This document shows positions 45,744 to 54,832 of a stretch of 64,000 bases of DNA, one piece after another (the first letter of the stretch is position 1; each line of letters starts with the position of its first letter). This DNA is from Desulfocapsa sp. GTDB lineage: Bacteria; Desulfobacterota; Desulfobulbia; Desulfobulbales; Desulfocapsaceae. Position numbers and translations under genes: made by a program. The DNA is taken from NCBI GenBank assembly GCA_022712975.1, contig JAFLJO010000077.1, positions 30,672-94,671 of the forward strand, written 5' to 3'. Under the pieces are notes generated by a model. The model was given only the letters and a program-made list of their open reading frames with translations, searched no databases and was not told the DNA's origin.

Positions 45744-46415
45744 TTATTTTTTACTGTCAGGAAGAGTTATTCGAATATCGATGGTTTTTGCATTGCTGCT
45801 GCGAAGTTTAAGGGAATTAACAAATCCGTTGATGGTTCCAGCAAGTGCATCCTGAACAAAAGACTTCATTGGAATACGATTGCCATTGATAAGAAGGGTG
45901 GTGTGATCGGCTCTCTTGGTGGCACCCTGAAGGAATCGGTTTTCGATAAAAGAGGCAATCTCAGCGGTTTCATTCAGGCGGAAGATATGGTCACCGCTGA
46001 TTGGCTCATCACTTGCCACGGCAATAACGCCGCTCACACTGTTACGCAAAAGTTCATTTGTTTCACTGTTACGGAAGACTTCAATTTTGGAGACATGGCG
46101 GGCTTTTTTAAATCCTTCTCCAATGACAATGTCAGCTTCCGGGAAATAGCGGTGCACCAGACTTGTGAGAGATTCGCTCCTGTTGTCTGTCATTAAAACC
46201 ATCTGATCTGGAGCCACCAGCATTACAGAATCTGCTCCTGCACTGCGATGGGTATGGGTGTCTGTACCCGGTGTATCAAAGACGATACCAGTTTCTTTGG
46301 TGGATTTGATAACTGCCACCTGGTAGCCAAGCTGTTTCAAATGATGAACAACCCGGGAGGCCAGGGTAGTTTTGCCGCTATCGTGCCAGCCGATAAAGGT
46401 TACAATCGGGGGCAT
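45744..46415 (-). CDS. mobB: Molybdopterin-guanine dinucleotide protein MobB
   Basis: 223 aa. P-loop GWHDSGKTTL, then DTPGTDTHTHRSAGAD and VIGEGFKKA as in MobB GTPases. Residues after about 160 form an extra C-terminal domain (LLINGNRIPMKSFVQDALAG) seen in some sulfate-reducer MobB proteins. It helps nucleotide attachment to Mo/W cofactor. It is the first gene of the leftward run and lies 13 bp before tupA. Confidence 0.88.
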   Translation of the reverse strand: MPPIVTFIGWHDSGKTTLASRVVHHLKQLGYQVAVIKSTKETGIVFDTPGTDTHTHRSAGADSVMLVAPDQMVLMTDNRSESLTSLVHRYFPEADIVIGEGFKKARHVSKIEVFRNSETNELLRNSVSGVIAVASDEPISGDHIFRLNETAEIASFIENRFLQGATKRADHTTLLINGNRIPMKSFVQDALAGTINGFVNSLKLRSSNAKTIDIRITLPDSKK

Positions 46416-46698
46416 GGAGAAACCTCAAAAGAGAAAATAGTCATAGTTTAATAGGGAATGATGATTAGTATCTTAGAAAGATTACAGTATTATTGTTGGG
46501 ATTTCAAGAGAGCCATGTCCATTTTTCTCATGTTTCTATTTGTAGTGGTAAGGGGGGGAATGACAAGGTTGTGAATAGTGGTGGATATTTTTTGATATTC
46601 TTTATATATCATTTATATAGTTTTACTGAAAGACGAAAACAATACTGAAATGATCTTTAAACATGCTGGTTTATATTCAGCATATTTAAGGAGTTTAA

Positions 46699-46776
46699 GA
46701 CTTGGGGGTGCTGGGTTTACCAGCTGAGAATAAACTCCTGGAACCTGACACTTGTAATCAAGTCGTAGGGAAAGTC
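46699..46776 (+). promoter_or_regulatory. TPP riboswitch (THI element)
   Basis: GGGGTGCTGG, CAGCTGAGAATA, GGAACCTGACAC and CGTAGGGAAAGTC appear in the standard order; GACTT at the 5' end pairs with AAGTC at the 3' end as P1. GGAGTTTA just upstream can pair with TAAACTCC inside the aptamer, a possible alternative fold. It controls thiC, repressing it when thiamine pyrophosphate is high. Confidence 0.93.
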
Positions 46777-46799
46777 ATGGTGAGTGAAACACATCCCCT

Positions 46800-46832
46800 T
46801 GTGCCGAATCCGGCACACTTTCCCCTTTTTGT
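46800..46832 (+). terminator. TPP riboswitch expression-platform terminator
   Basis: GTGCCG and CGGCAC pair around AATC, followed by a C/T-rich stretch ending in TTTTT. Confidence 0.7.
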
Positions 46833-46864
46833 ACACCCTGTAAACTTGAGTATACTCACCTGTT

Positions 46865-46950
46865 GTGCGACCGGCATGGTCACGAACTAGCAGGTGAAAG
46901 TCCAGTCATAATCCCGAAAGGAGGGAATATGTAGACTTGCCTATAAAGGG
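46865..46950 (+). mobile_element. Probable group II intron 5' remnant
   Basis: GTGCGACCGGCATGGTCACG, then AGCAGGTGAAAGTCC and CCCGAAAGGAGGG, matches the conserved 5' end and domain I start of bacterial group II introns. No reverse transcriptase or domain V/VI follows; thiC begins 43 bp later. So only the first 90 or so bases remain, inside the thiC leader. Confidence 0.6.
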
Positions 46951-46975
46951 TGGAATATTCAAGAATATAATCTAA

Positions 46976-48877
<1,902 letters not shown>

Positions 48878-48933
48878 TTTGTAGCCTTCGGCTTGAATTC
48901 ACTACGGTTACGATTCTTTTGGCGTCCTTTTCT

Positions 48934-48972
48934 CGGGAATGATTCCAGCAGAAACTATAATTTCCCGATATA
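48934..48972 (+). repeat. Dispersed intergenic repeat, family A, copy 4 (end block)
   Basis: GGGAATGATTCCAGCAGAAA then CTATAATTTCCCGATATAT. It matches the end block of copies 2 and 3; the start block is not recognisable. Confidence 0.45.
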
Positions 48973-49045
48973 TGAGCAGGACAGCCATATATTATTCGAG
49001 CCAGTTTTCTACAGGCAAATCGGGAATACGGGTAAAGTTGCAATC

Positions 49046-49202
49046 TTTCGAGCTGTGCGGGTAGGATTCTTCCTTGGGTCTATCAATTACGAAAGTACAT
49101 AGTTATAGCACGATAACGACAATATCCTTAATGAATATGGAACAAACAGCAACTTGTGATTTCAAGTACTTATATGTATTGGCATCCTACCCGCACAGCT
49201 CG
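49046..49202. repeat. Family C repeats as an inverted pair
   Basis: TTTCGAGCTGTGCGGGTAGG at 49046 and CATCCTACCCGCACAGCTCG at 49183 face each other about 110 bp apart. The third copy is at 13481-13508. The pair looks like terminal inverted repeats of a short non-coding element. Confidence 0.55.
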
Positions 49203-49221
49203 CTATTTTTTAGTTAAGCAT

Positions 49222-49461
49222 TTAGTGCGTAACTACAATTTCCCAATAAGCTCTTGACCGAGCATCAATAATACCAGAGGGAGCAGTGTCTAATGCTTCT
49301 CTGAATTGTTGCTGTGAAAAATATTTTTTAACAATAGCAAAGTCCTTAGCTTGGCAATATTGCATGAAGTAGCACAAAAATCGATTTGAATTATTTAACA
49401 AAGTCTCAGGATTGTCAAACCAATTTACACGTTTAGCGACTTCTATCAATTCTGAATTCAT
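49222..49461 (-). CDS. Small partner of the nucleotidyltransferase, 79 aa
   Basis: MNSELIEVAKRVNWFDNPET, then RFLCYFMQYCQ, FSQQQFREAL, and ending APSGIIDARSRAYWEIVVTH. It overlaps the preceding gene by 4 bp. Similar small helical proteins ending P.G..D.RSWAYW often follow AbiEii-type nucleotidyltransferases, so it is probably the second half of a toxin-antitoxin-like pair. Start at 49461 chosen for the overlap. Confidence 0.7.
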   Translation of the reverse strand: MNSELIEVAKRVNWFDNPETLLNNSNRFLCYFMQYCQAKDFAIVKKYFSQQQFREALDTAPSGIIDARSRAYWEIVVTH

Positions 49462-50177
49462 AATCTCATTCCTTGGTCTATGTCTTCTCCAATAATACAA
49501 GAACACGTTATTGTCGGGATGTTTTCCATGCTTACACTCCCTATTGCTTGAATAAGGTCAGTTTGGATTGTTGCGGGAAGTTCAGCGACATTACCTTCTC
49601 TAAAATAAGAAAGTGCTTTTAATGTGATAGCTGGGTTATATTGGCTACCGTAAATTGCTTGCGCTGCAGCAAGGCCATCCTGGAGATCAAAACTGGTGTT
49701 TTTTATAATTGCATGGATATCGAGATAATCTTTTTTTTCAGCTCGTTGACTTACAGTTGCGCATTTCATCCCAAATAAATCTTTTAATGACGCTATATAA
49801 ATATCATTTTCTGCGAGGTCTGGAGAGTTAATCTGGCCAAGATTCAAGTCGCCAAAGAATGATATTTTGACTGGATCTGAAGAATCTGTAGCAGAAACAA
49901 GGACTGTTACCGTATTTGGTTTTTCTTGAATTTTTACACCATTTTTGAGAAAACCTATTTCTCGAAAAAGATCATCCGGTAAAAATGTTTCACTCGTGAA
50001 AAAATCAAAATCAATCGATTTACGATGTCCCAAACGAAGTGAGACAGCAGTCCCCCCGTATAAAATGAAATTTTCTGGCGTTTGACTTAACATGGGCCAT
50101 ATTTTTTGTTGGGGTGGGTCTAGAATTTTATCGATAAAGTGAACATCCAATTCGCCGGATAGTATTTTTTTTTGCAT
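49458..50177 (-). CDS. AbiEii-type nucleotidyltransferase
   Basis: 239 aa of the AbiEii/AbiGii (DUF1814) toxin family. FILYGGTAVSLRLGHRKSIDFDFF carries the GG and DxD-like nucleotidyltransferase signature; DLFGMKCATVSQRAEKKDYLDIHA is the second conserved block. In AbiE systems the enzyme stops growth by modifying tRNA during phage infection. Codons are more AT-rich than the neighbouring housekeeping genes. The partner gene follows rather than precedes, unlike classic AbiEi-AbiEii. Confidence 0.82.
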   Translation of the reverse strand: MQKKILSGELDVHFIDKILDPPQQKIWPMLSQTPENFILYGGTAVSLRLGHRKSIDFDFFTSETFLPDDLFREIGFLKNGVKIQEKPNTVTVLVSATDSSDPVKISFFGDLNLGQINSPDLAENDIYIASLKDLFGMKCATVSQRAEKKDYLDIHAIIKNTSFDLQDGLAAAQAIYGSQYNPAITLKALSYFREGNVAELPATIQTDLIQAIGSVSMENIPTITCSCIIGEDIDQGMRL

Positions 50178-50369
50178 ATTGGAATTTGTCTTATAGGTCG
50201 GTGTAGCGTTATCTTTTCTTGGGTTTTTGATTTATCGCTTTCTCAATTATTATAATCGATGCCAGTAAAACTGACAAGTACACGCCTCATACTTGGAGGG
50301 AGCATAAGGGTCAGGTCTTGGTTTATACGTTTTTTGGGGATGCGTGAGGCCATACTCAAGTTGACAGAC

Positions 50370-50834
50370 TCATCCACTGATCTTGCTTCCAATCATCCAG
50401 AGAACCTGGAGGCAGATCAGTGCATAGATCCCTGCAATAACATCATCCATCATAATGCCAAAGCCGCCATGGATATGCTGGTCAAACCATGAGCATGGAA
50501 AGGGTTTCAGGATATCAAAGAGTCTAAAGAGAAGAAATCCAAGAATCCATGCTGCCGGGTGATTCGGGGCGGCAGTGAGGGTGATGAACATGCCCAGAAA
50601 TTCGTCAATCACAATTGGCCCTGCATCGGGCTGATCAAGGATTTTTTCTGCAGAGCCTGAGATAATACAGCCCACGATAAAAACTAATCCCATCATTCCA
50701 AGATAGGACGGCAATGGTAGGTCACGCATAAAAAACCAGGGAACAAGGGCTGCTAAGGAACCCCAGGTTCCAGGGCATTTTGGAAGGTTACCACTGTAAA
50801 AACCTGTGGCAAAAAACATGATTATTTTGTCCAT
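50370..50834 (-). CDS. pgpA: Phosphatidylglycerophosphatase A
   Basis: 154-aa membrane phosphatase making phosphatidylglycerol. GFYSGNLPKCPGTWGSLAAL, VIDEFLGMFITL and the late MMDDVIAGI are characteristic. It ends the def-fmt-larC leftward run after a 119-bp gap. Confidence 0.93.
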   Translation of the reverse strand: MDKIIMFFATGFYSGNLPKCPGTWGSLAALVPWFFMRDLPLPSYLGMMGLVFIVGCIISGSAEKILDQPDAGPIVIDEFLGMFITLTAAPNHPAAWILGFLLFRLFDILKPFPCSWFDQHIHGGFGIMMDDVIAGIYALICLQVLWMIGSKISG

Positions 50835-50953
50835 TTTTTTTCTCGTATTTGATTAATCCAGCTTGCTGATCCTGTAGATAGTTTGTATTAAGGAAATGCT
50901 TCCAGAGACATATCATCGGGTACCTTTGTACCGGAGATAGCTTTTTTATTATG

Positions 50954-52129
50954 CTACTTTTCTGTGCTTGAAACGGCACGATAGACTCGCGCAAGTGGAA
51001 TTTTGTGTTCTTCAGCAACCTGCCTGCAGGCGTCATATTCCGGATAGATAACCGTGCCTTTTGGAGTTTGCACCTGTTTTGCCACAATCTCTCCCCAAGG
51101 TGTGGATACCGTAATCGTATCTCGTTTAAGGGTCATTCGTTCTTCTTTTCTAAAACGCAGGCCGATTGCCGTTGTTTCGGAGAGGATAGTCTGCTTAAGT
51201 TCAAGTGCATGGGCAGAATTTGCAATCACCCGTAATAATAGGCCGGGTCGTCCTTTTTTCATGATTAAAGGGCTGAGCGATACATCAAGTGCTCCCTGTT
51301 TGAAGAGAAGATCACAGAGATATGGAAAACCTTCACTATTCCAATCATCAAGGTTTGTTTCAATAACCTCAACCGTTACATTTCCTTCTACAGCGTGAGC
51401 CTCTCCGATGATAAGTCTGAGCAGGTTGGGCTGCTCATTGTTCAGTGTATGGCTTCCTGCTCCGTATCCGATCTTTTTTACAGTCATGGCAGGCATACTG
51501 CCAAAATCATCAGCCAGTCCCACTGCCAAAACAGCACCCGTTGGGGTTACTAGTTCTTTGTTTTGTTCAACGCCGTATATGGGTACGCCGCTCAGTAATT
51601 CACAGACAGCAGGAGCTGGCAGGGGAAGCGTTCCATGGGCACATTGAACAAATCCACGTCCCATGGGGATAGGGGAACAGATTACTCTGGCCACTCCCAT
51701 ATGTTTAAGTCCAACTATTGCTCCAACAATATCAACAATGGTGTCAATTGCACCTACTTCATGGAAATGAATTTTATCTGATGTGGTTTGATGTACCTTG
51801 GCCTCAGCTTTAGCAAGGCGGGTAAAGAGCTGAGATGCTTTTGTAATGATGTGCGGATCCAGATTTGATTCTTCTAAAAGATCAAGAATATTTTCGAGAT
51901 GTCGGAGTTGTTGTTGGGATGGTGAATGAATGGAGACCTGTTTACATCCTATTCCAGAGCGGAGCTGGTCTTCCACGTTAAGCTGAAAATCAAGTCCTTT
52001 AATTTTTGAAAGTTCATCGAAAAGCAGCTCTTTTTCCAGGCCTGCGTGCAACAGTGCAGCAAGAAGCATGTCACCACTGATTCCTGAGAAACAATCTAAA
52101 TAGGCAGTGGTGGAAGGGGAACCGGTCAT
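50954..52129 (-). CDS. larC: Nickel-pincer cofactor insertion protein LarC
   Basis: 391 aa of the LarC family, which inserts nickel into the pyridinium bisthiocarboxylate cofactor of lactate racemase-like enzymes. YLDCFSGISGDMLLAALL, KIHFHEVGAIDTIVDIVGA and ELVTPTGAVL are diagnostic. The frame opens 18 codons inside fmt; MTGSPSTTAYLDC at 52129 clears the fmt stop and fits the family start. No larA or larB is nearby. Confidence 0.9.
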   Translation of the reverse strand: MTGSPSTTAYLDCFSGISGDMLLAALLHAGLEKELLFDELSKIKGLDFQLNVEDQLRSGIGCKQVSIHSPSQQQLRHLENILDLLEESNLDPHIITKASQLFTRLAKAEAKVHQTTSDKIHFHEVGAIDTIVDIVGAIVGLKHMGVARVICSPIPMGRGFVQCAHGTLPLPAPAVCELLSGVPIYGVEQNKELVTPTGAVLAVGLADDFGSMPAMTVKKIGYGAGSHTLNNEQPNLLRLIIGEAHAVEGNVTVEVIETNLDDWNSEGFPYLCDLLFKQGALDVSLSPLIMKKGRPGLLLRVIANSAHALELKQTILSETTAIGLRFRKEERMTLKRDTITVSTPWGEIVAKQVQTPKGTVIYPEYDACRQVAEEHKIPLARVYRAVSSTEK

Positions 52130-52136
52130 GGATACC

Positions 52137-53096
52137 TTATTGTTTTTGGATGAATTGTTGTCCAGACTCAAGGGCTTGCCCACAGAGGTAGGCCATAACA
52201 GTCATTCGTTTTTTGCCTTCAGGTTGGATTTCACGGACGTTGAGTACACCACCTCCTGTGGCAATAAGAAGCCCATTTTTATCAGCTTGTATAATCGTTC
52301 CTGGGGGCTGGTCAGAAGAAATATTGCTGCGAACAGGTACGAAAAATCGAAATCGTTTTCCATCCAGAAAACTATAGGCCGTGGGCCAGGGATCCATTCC
52401 ACGAATAAAACAATGAAGCTCAGATGCTGATTTTGCCCAGTCAATGGAACCATGCTCTTTTTTCAGAGGAGGTGCTTCGGTTGCAATGCTATGATCCTGT
52501 TCAATGGGAAGAAGTTTATCTTTTCGTAAAATATCCAGGGCTTCCAGAAGAGTTGTACCGCCCAGATTTGAGAGTTTGGTGAAGAGGCTCCCTGCTGTAT
52601 CTTCATCTGTTACAGGAACAGAGGCTGGCAGCAGTATGGCACCGGTATCCATACCCACATCTATTTGCATGATGGTAACTCCTGCAACCGTGTCACCTGC
52701 AAGAATCGCCCGCTGAATGGGAGCAGCACCACGATGACGCGGCAGGAGTGAGCCGTGGATATTGATACAGCCAAGTGGTGGCAGATCAAGGATGCTTGAA
52801 GGGAGAATTCGACCGTATGCCACAACAATGATTAAGTCCGGCTGAAAAGAACGCAATGTATCTGCAAATTCCTCTGTCCTGATCTTTGTAGGTTGAAAAA
52901 CCGGAATCCCTGCTGATTCAGCCAAAATCTTTACGGGCGGCGGGGTTAATTTTTTACCGCGCCCCTTAGGACGATCCGGTTGAGTGATAACGGCTAGCAC
53001 CTGATCCGGACTGTCAATCAGCCTCTGCAGTGCCGGTACGGAAAAATCCGGAGTGCCCATAAAGATAATTCGAAAGGTTTTTTGCGTATCCGCCAT
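52137..53096 (-). CDS. fmt: Methionyl-tRNA formyltransferase
   Basis: 319 aa. FMGTPDFSVPALQRL, NIHGSLLPRHRG (catalytic Asn/His) and DVGMDTGAIL are standard. It formylates initiator Met-tRNA and lies 11 bp after def, which removes the formyl group later. Confidence 0.96.
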   Translation of the reverse strand: MADTQKTFRIIFMGTPDFSVPALQRLIDSPDQVLAVITQPDRPKGRGKKLTPPPVKILAESAGIPVFQPTKIRTEEFADTLRSFQPDLIIVVAYGRILPSSILDLPPLGCINIHGSLLPRHRGAAPIQRAILAGDTVAGVTIMQIDVGMDTGAILLPASVPVTDEDTAGSLFTKLSNLGGTTLLEALDILRKDKLLPIEQDHSIATEAPPLKKEHGSIDWAKSASELHCFIRGMDPWPTAYSFLDGKRFRFFVPVRSNISSDQPPGTIIQADKNGLLIATGGGVLNVREIQPEGKKRMTVMAYLCGQALESGQQFIQKQ

Positions 53097-53107
53097 AAAT
53101 ATTCTCC

Positions 53108-53617
53108 TTATTCCTTTGCCGCCAGCATTTTCTTAATCTTTTTCTTATAGAGTGCCCGTTTCAGTGTGCTGAGATGGTCTATAAACAGAATACCATTGAG
53201 ATGGTCAATCTCATGCTGTAACACGACGGCAAACAAATCCTCTACTGTCAGCTCCTGGTTCTCTCCTGTTATATCCTGATACGAAACCGTAACCTTCTGA
53301 CTTCTTTTAACAGTAGCAGTGAGATCAAGAACTGAAAGACAGCCTTCCTCGTCAATCTGACTGCCCTCTTTTGCAGTAATCTCAGGATTGATCATAACCA
53401 TGGAGTCCTTTACATCCTCATCCCAGGATGTATTGACAACGATGAGTTGGATGGATTCTCCAATTTGAGGTGCAGCTAGGCCCACACCTGGAGCATCGTA
53501 CATGGTCTCGGTCATATCATTGACGAGATTTTGCAGGAAATTGTCAAAAGTGGAGACTGTTTTGGCTTTTTGACGGAGAATAGGGTCGGGAAACTTTAAG
53601 ATAGTTAGCAGGCTCAT
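53108..53617 (-). CDS. def: Peptide deformylase
   Basis: 169 aa. All three metal-site motifs are present: GVGLAAPQIG, EEGCLSV and QHEIDHLNG. The frame opens 46 codons upstream with a hydrophobic stretch that homologues lack; MSLLTILKFPDPILR at 53617 is the normal start. Operon with fmt. Confidence 0.95.
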   Translation of the reverse strand: MSLLTILKFPDPILRQKAKTVSTFDNFLQNLVNDMTETMYDAPGVGLAAPQIGESIQLIVVNTSWDEDVKDSMVMINPEITAKEGSQIDEEGCLSVLDLTATVKRSQKVTVSYQDITGENQELTVEDLFAVVLQHEIDHLNGILFIDHLSTLKRALYKKKIKKMLAAKE

Positions 53618-53796
53618 GGGATAGGTATATTTTTTGGGATCAATTGGAATCAAGAATAATAAAAAAAAAAAGATGAAGAGAATATACCATAGTGGTGGCT
53701 TTCCTGCATCAAAGTTGTGTTTCCATAGGATATGCGCTAAAGTCGTATCAGTCAATATATACGCTTAAATCAACATTCTATGAGATAAAAAAAAAC

Positions 53797-54408
53797 ATGA
53801 CCATAACGCTGATTGTAGCACTTTCTCTAAGTTATCTGATAGGTGCCATTCCCTTTGGCCTCCTTTTCAGCCGCATGGCTGGTAAAGATGTGCGTGAAGA
53901 AGGTAGTGGGAATATCGGGGCTACTAATGTGAATCGGGTGCTTGGTAAAAAACTTGGTATTCTCACTTTGCTTTGTGATGTGGTCAAGGGGTTTCTCCCT
54001 GTTTTTGTGGCTTCCATCGTACTTCCCGTTGGAGAAAACCGGGCGCTTTTCGTCGGGTTGTGTGGGCTTGCAGCCGTGCTTGGTCATATGTTCTCAATTT
54101 ATATTGGCTTTAAGGGTGGGAAGGGCGTTGCCACGGCTCTTGGTGTCTTTCTCTTCTTTTCACCTTGGTCCATTGCTCTTGCCCTTGTGGTTTTTGTAGC
54201 TGTTGTTGGCGTTTCCGGTTTTGTATCTGCAGGGTCGCTGGCGGCTGCCGGTCTGATTCCCTTCTTTATTCTGTTTCTCGGTGGCAGTTCTTCAACCTTT
54301 CTTTGCAGCGCTGTTATTGCAATCCTGATCTGGATAAAGCACAGCTCTAATATTGGTAGATTACGAAGAGGCGAAGAGACGAGCTGGAAGACAAAGGACT
54401 CAGCATGA
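53797..54408 (+). CDS. plsY: Acyl-phosphate:glycerol-3-phosphate acyltransferase
   Basis: 203-aa membrane enzyme starting phospholipid synthesis. GAIPFGLLFSR, REEGSGNIGATNVNRVLGKK and GFKGGKGVATALG are the three PlsY loops. The ATG at 53797 starts at the first helix; the longer frame overlaps the def leader and is not supported. Overlaps the next gene by 4 bp. Confidence 0.95.
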   Translation: MTITLIVALSLSYLIGAIPFGLLFSRMAGKDVREEGSGNIGATNVNRVLGKKLGILTLLCDVVKGFLPVFVASIVLPVGENRALFVGLCGLAAVLGHMFSIYIGFKGGKGVATALGVFLFFSPWSIALALVVFVAVVGVSGFVSAGSLAAAGLIPFFILFLGGSSSTFLCSAVIAILIWIKHSSNIGRLRRGEETSWKTKDSA

Positions 54409-54710
54409 CTAAAACAGATTGGGAGAATATTTTTGAGGCCAAGGAGCTGTTGGGCCTGGGGGAGCGTGCCACTTTAGGCGAAATAAAGCGCAGCTATCGC
54501 AATAAATGCAAAGCTAATCACCCTGATATTGTGGGCGATGACAGGGCAAGAGGGGATTTGATGCGTAAGCTGACCAGAGCTTATGATGTACTCATGAATT
54601 ATTACAATCAGTTTAAGATTCCTCTTGTTCCACTGGATGGAGAAGCACTTGATCCAGATGACTGGTGGATGGACAGGTTTGGACAGGATCCTCTTTGGGG
54701 AAAGAAATAA
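54405..54710 (+). CDS. J-domain protein, 101 aa
   Basis: A DnaJ-type J domain (residues about 12-65) with the essential HPD in KANHPDIVGDD, followed by a short acidic tail (DPDDWWMDRFGQDPLW) and no zinc or substrate domain. It should stimulate an Hsp70, perhaps on a specific client. ATGA overlap with plsY shows coupled translation. Confidence 0.85.
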   Translation: MTKTDWENIFEAKELLGLGERATLGEIKRSYRNKCKANHPDIVGDDRARGDLMRKLTRAYDVLMNYYNQFKIPLVPLDGEALDPDDWWMDRFGQDPLWGKK

Positions 54711-54768
54711 GTAACTGCTCACAGGGCTACCTGATATTTTGTTGATCCGATCCCCGTAAGCAGTTACT
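54710..54768. terminator. Stem-loop after the J-domain gene
   Basis: AGTAACTGCT and AGCAGTTACT enclose 39 bp. It follows the J-domain stop at once. Confidence 0.5.
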
Positions 54769-54774
54769 GTAAAG

Positions 54775-54812
54775 CCCCCTGTACCGGCACTGTACAAGCC
54801 GGTACAGAGGGG
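54775..54812. terminator. GC-rich stem-loop between convergent genes
   Basis: CTGTACCGGC and GCCGGTACAG with outer CCCC/GGGG form a stem of about 14 bp, 21 bp past the PhoD-type gene stop. Probably ends both converging transcripts; T-runs are weak. Confidence 0.6.
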
Positions 54813-54832
54813 TTCGGAAAACATGAGAACTC

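Larger units (their letters stand above)
48878..49221. other. 344-bp gap with two repeat families
   Basis: No gene is seen between thiC and the convergent small gene. It holds the family A end block (48934-48972) and an inverted pair of family C repeats at 49046 and 49183. Confidence 0.6.

Noticed and set aside
50259..50492. 77-aa plus-strand frame near pgpA
   Set aside because: Most of it is antisense to the conserved pgpA C-terminus.
53618..53755. 46-codon upstream extension of def with a hydrophobic stretch
   Set aside because: Deformylases start near MSLLTILKFPDP; the extension overlaps the plsY leader and lacks a supported start.
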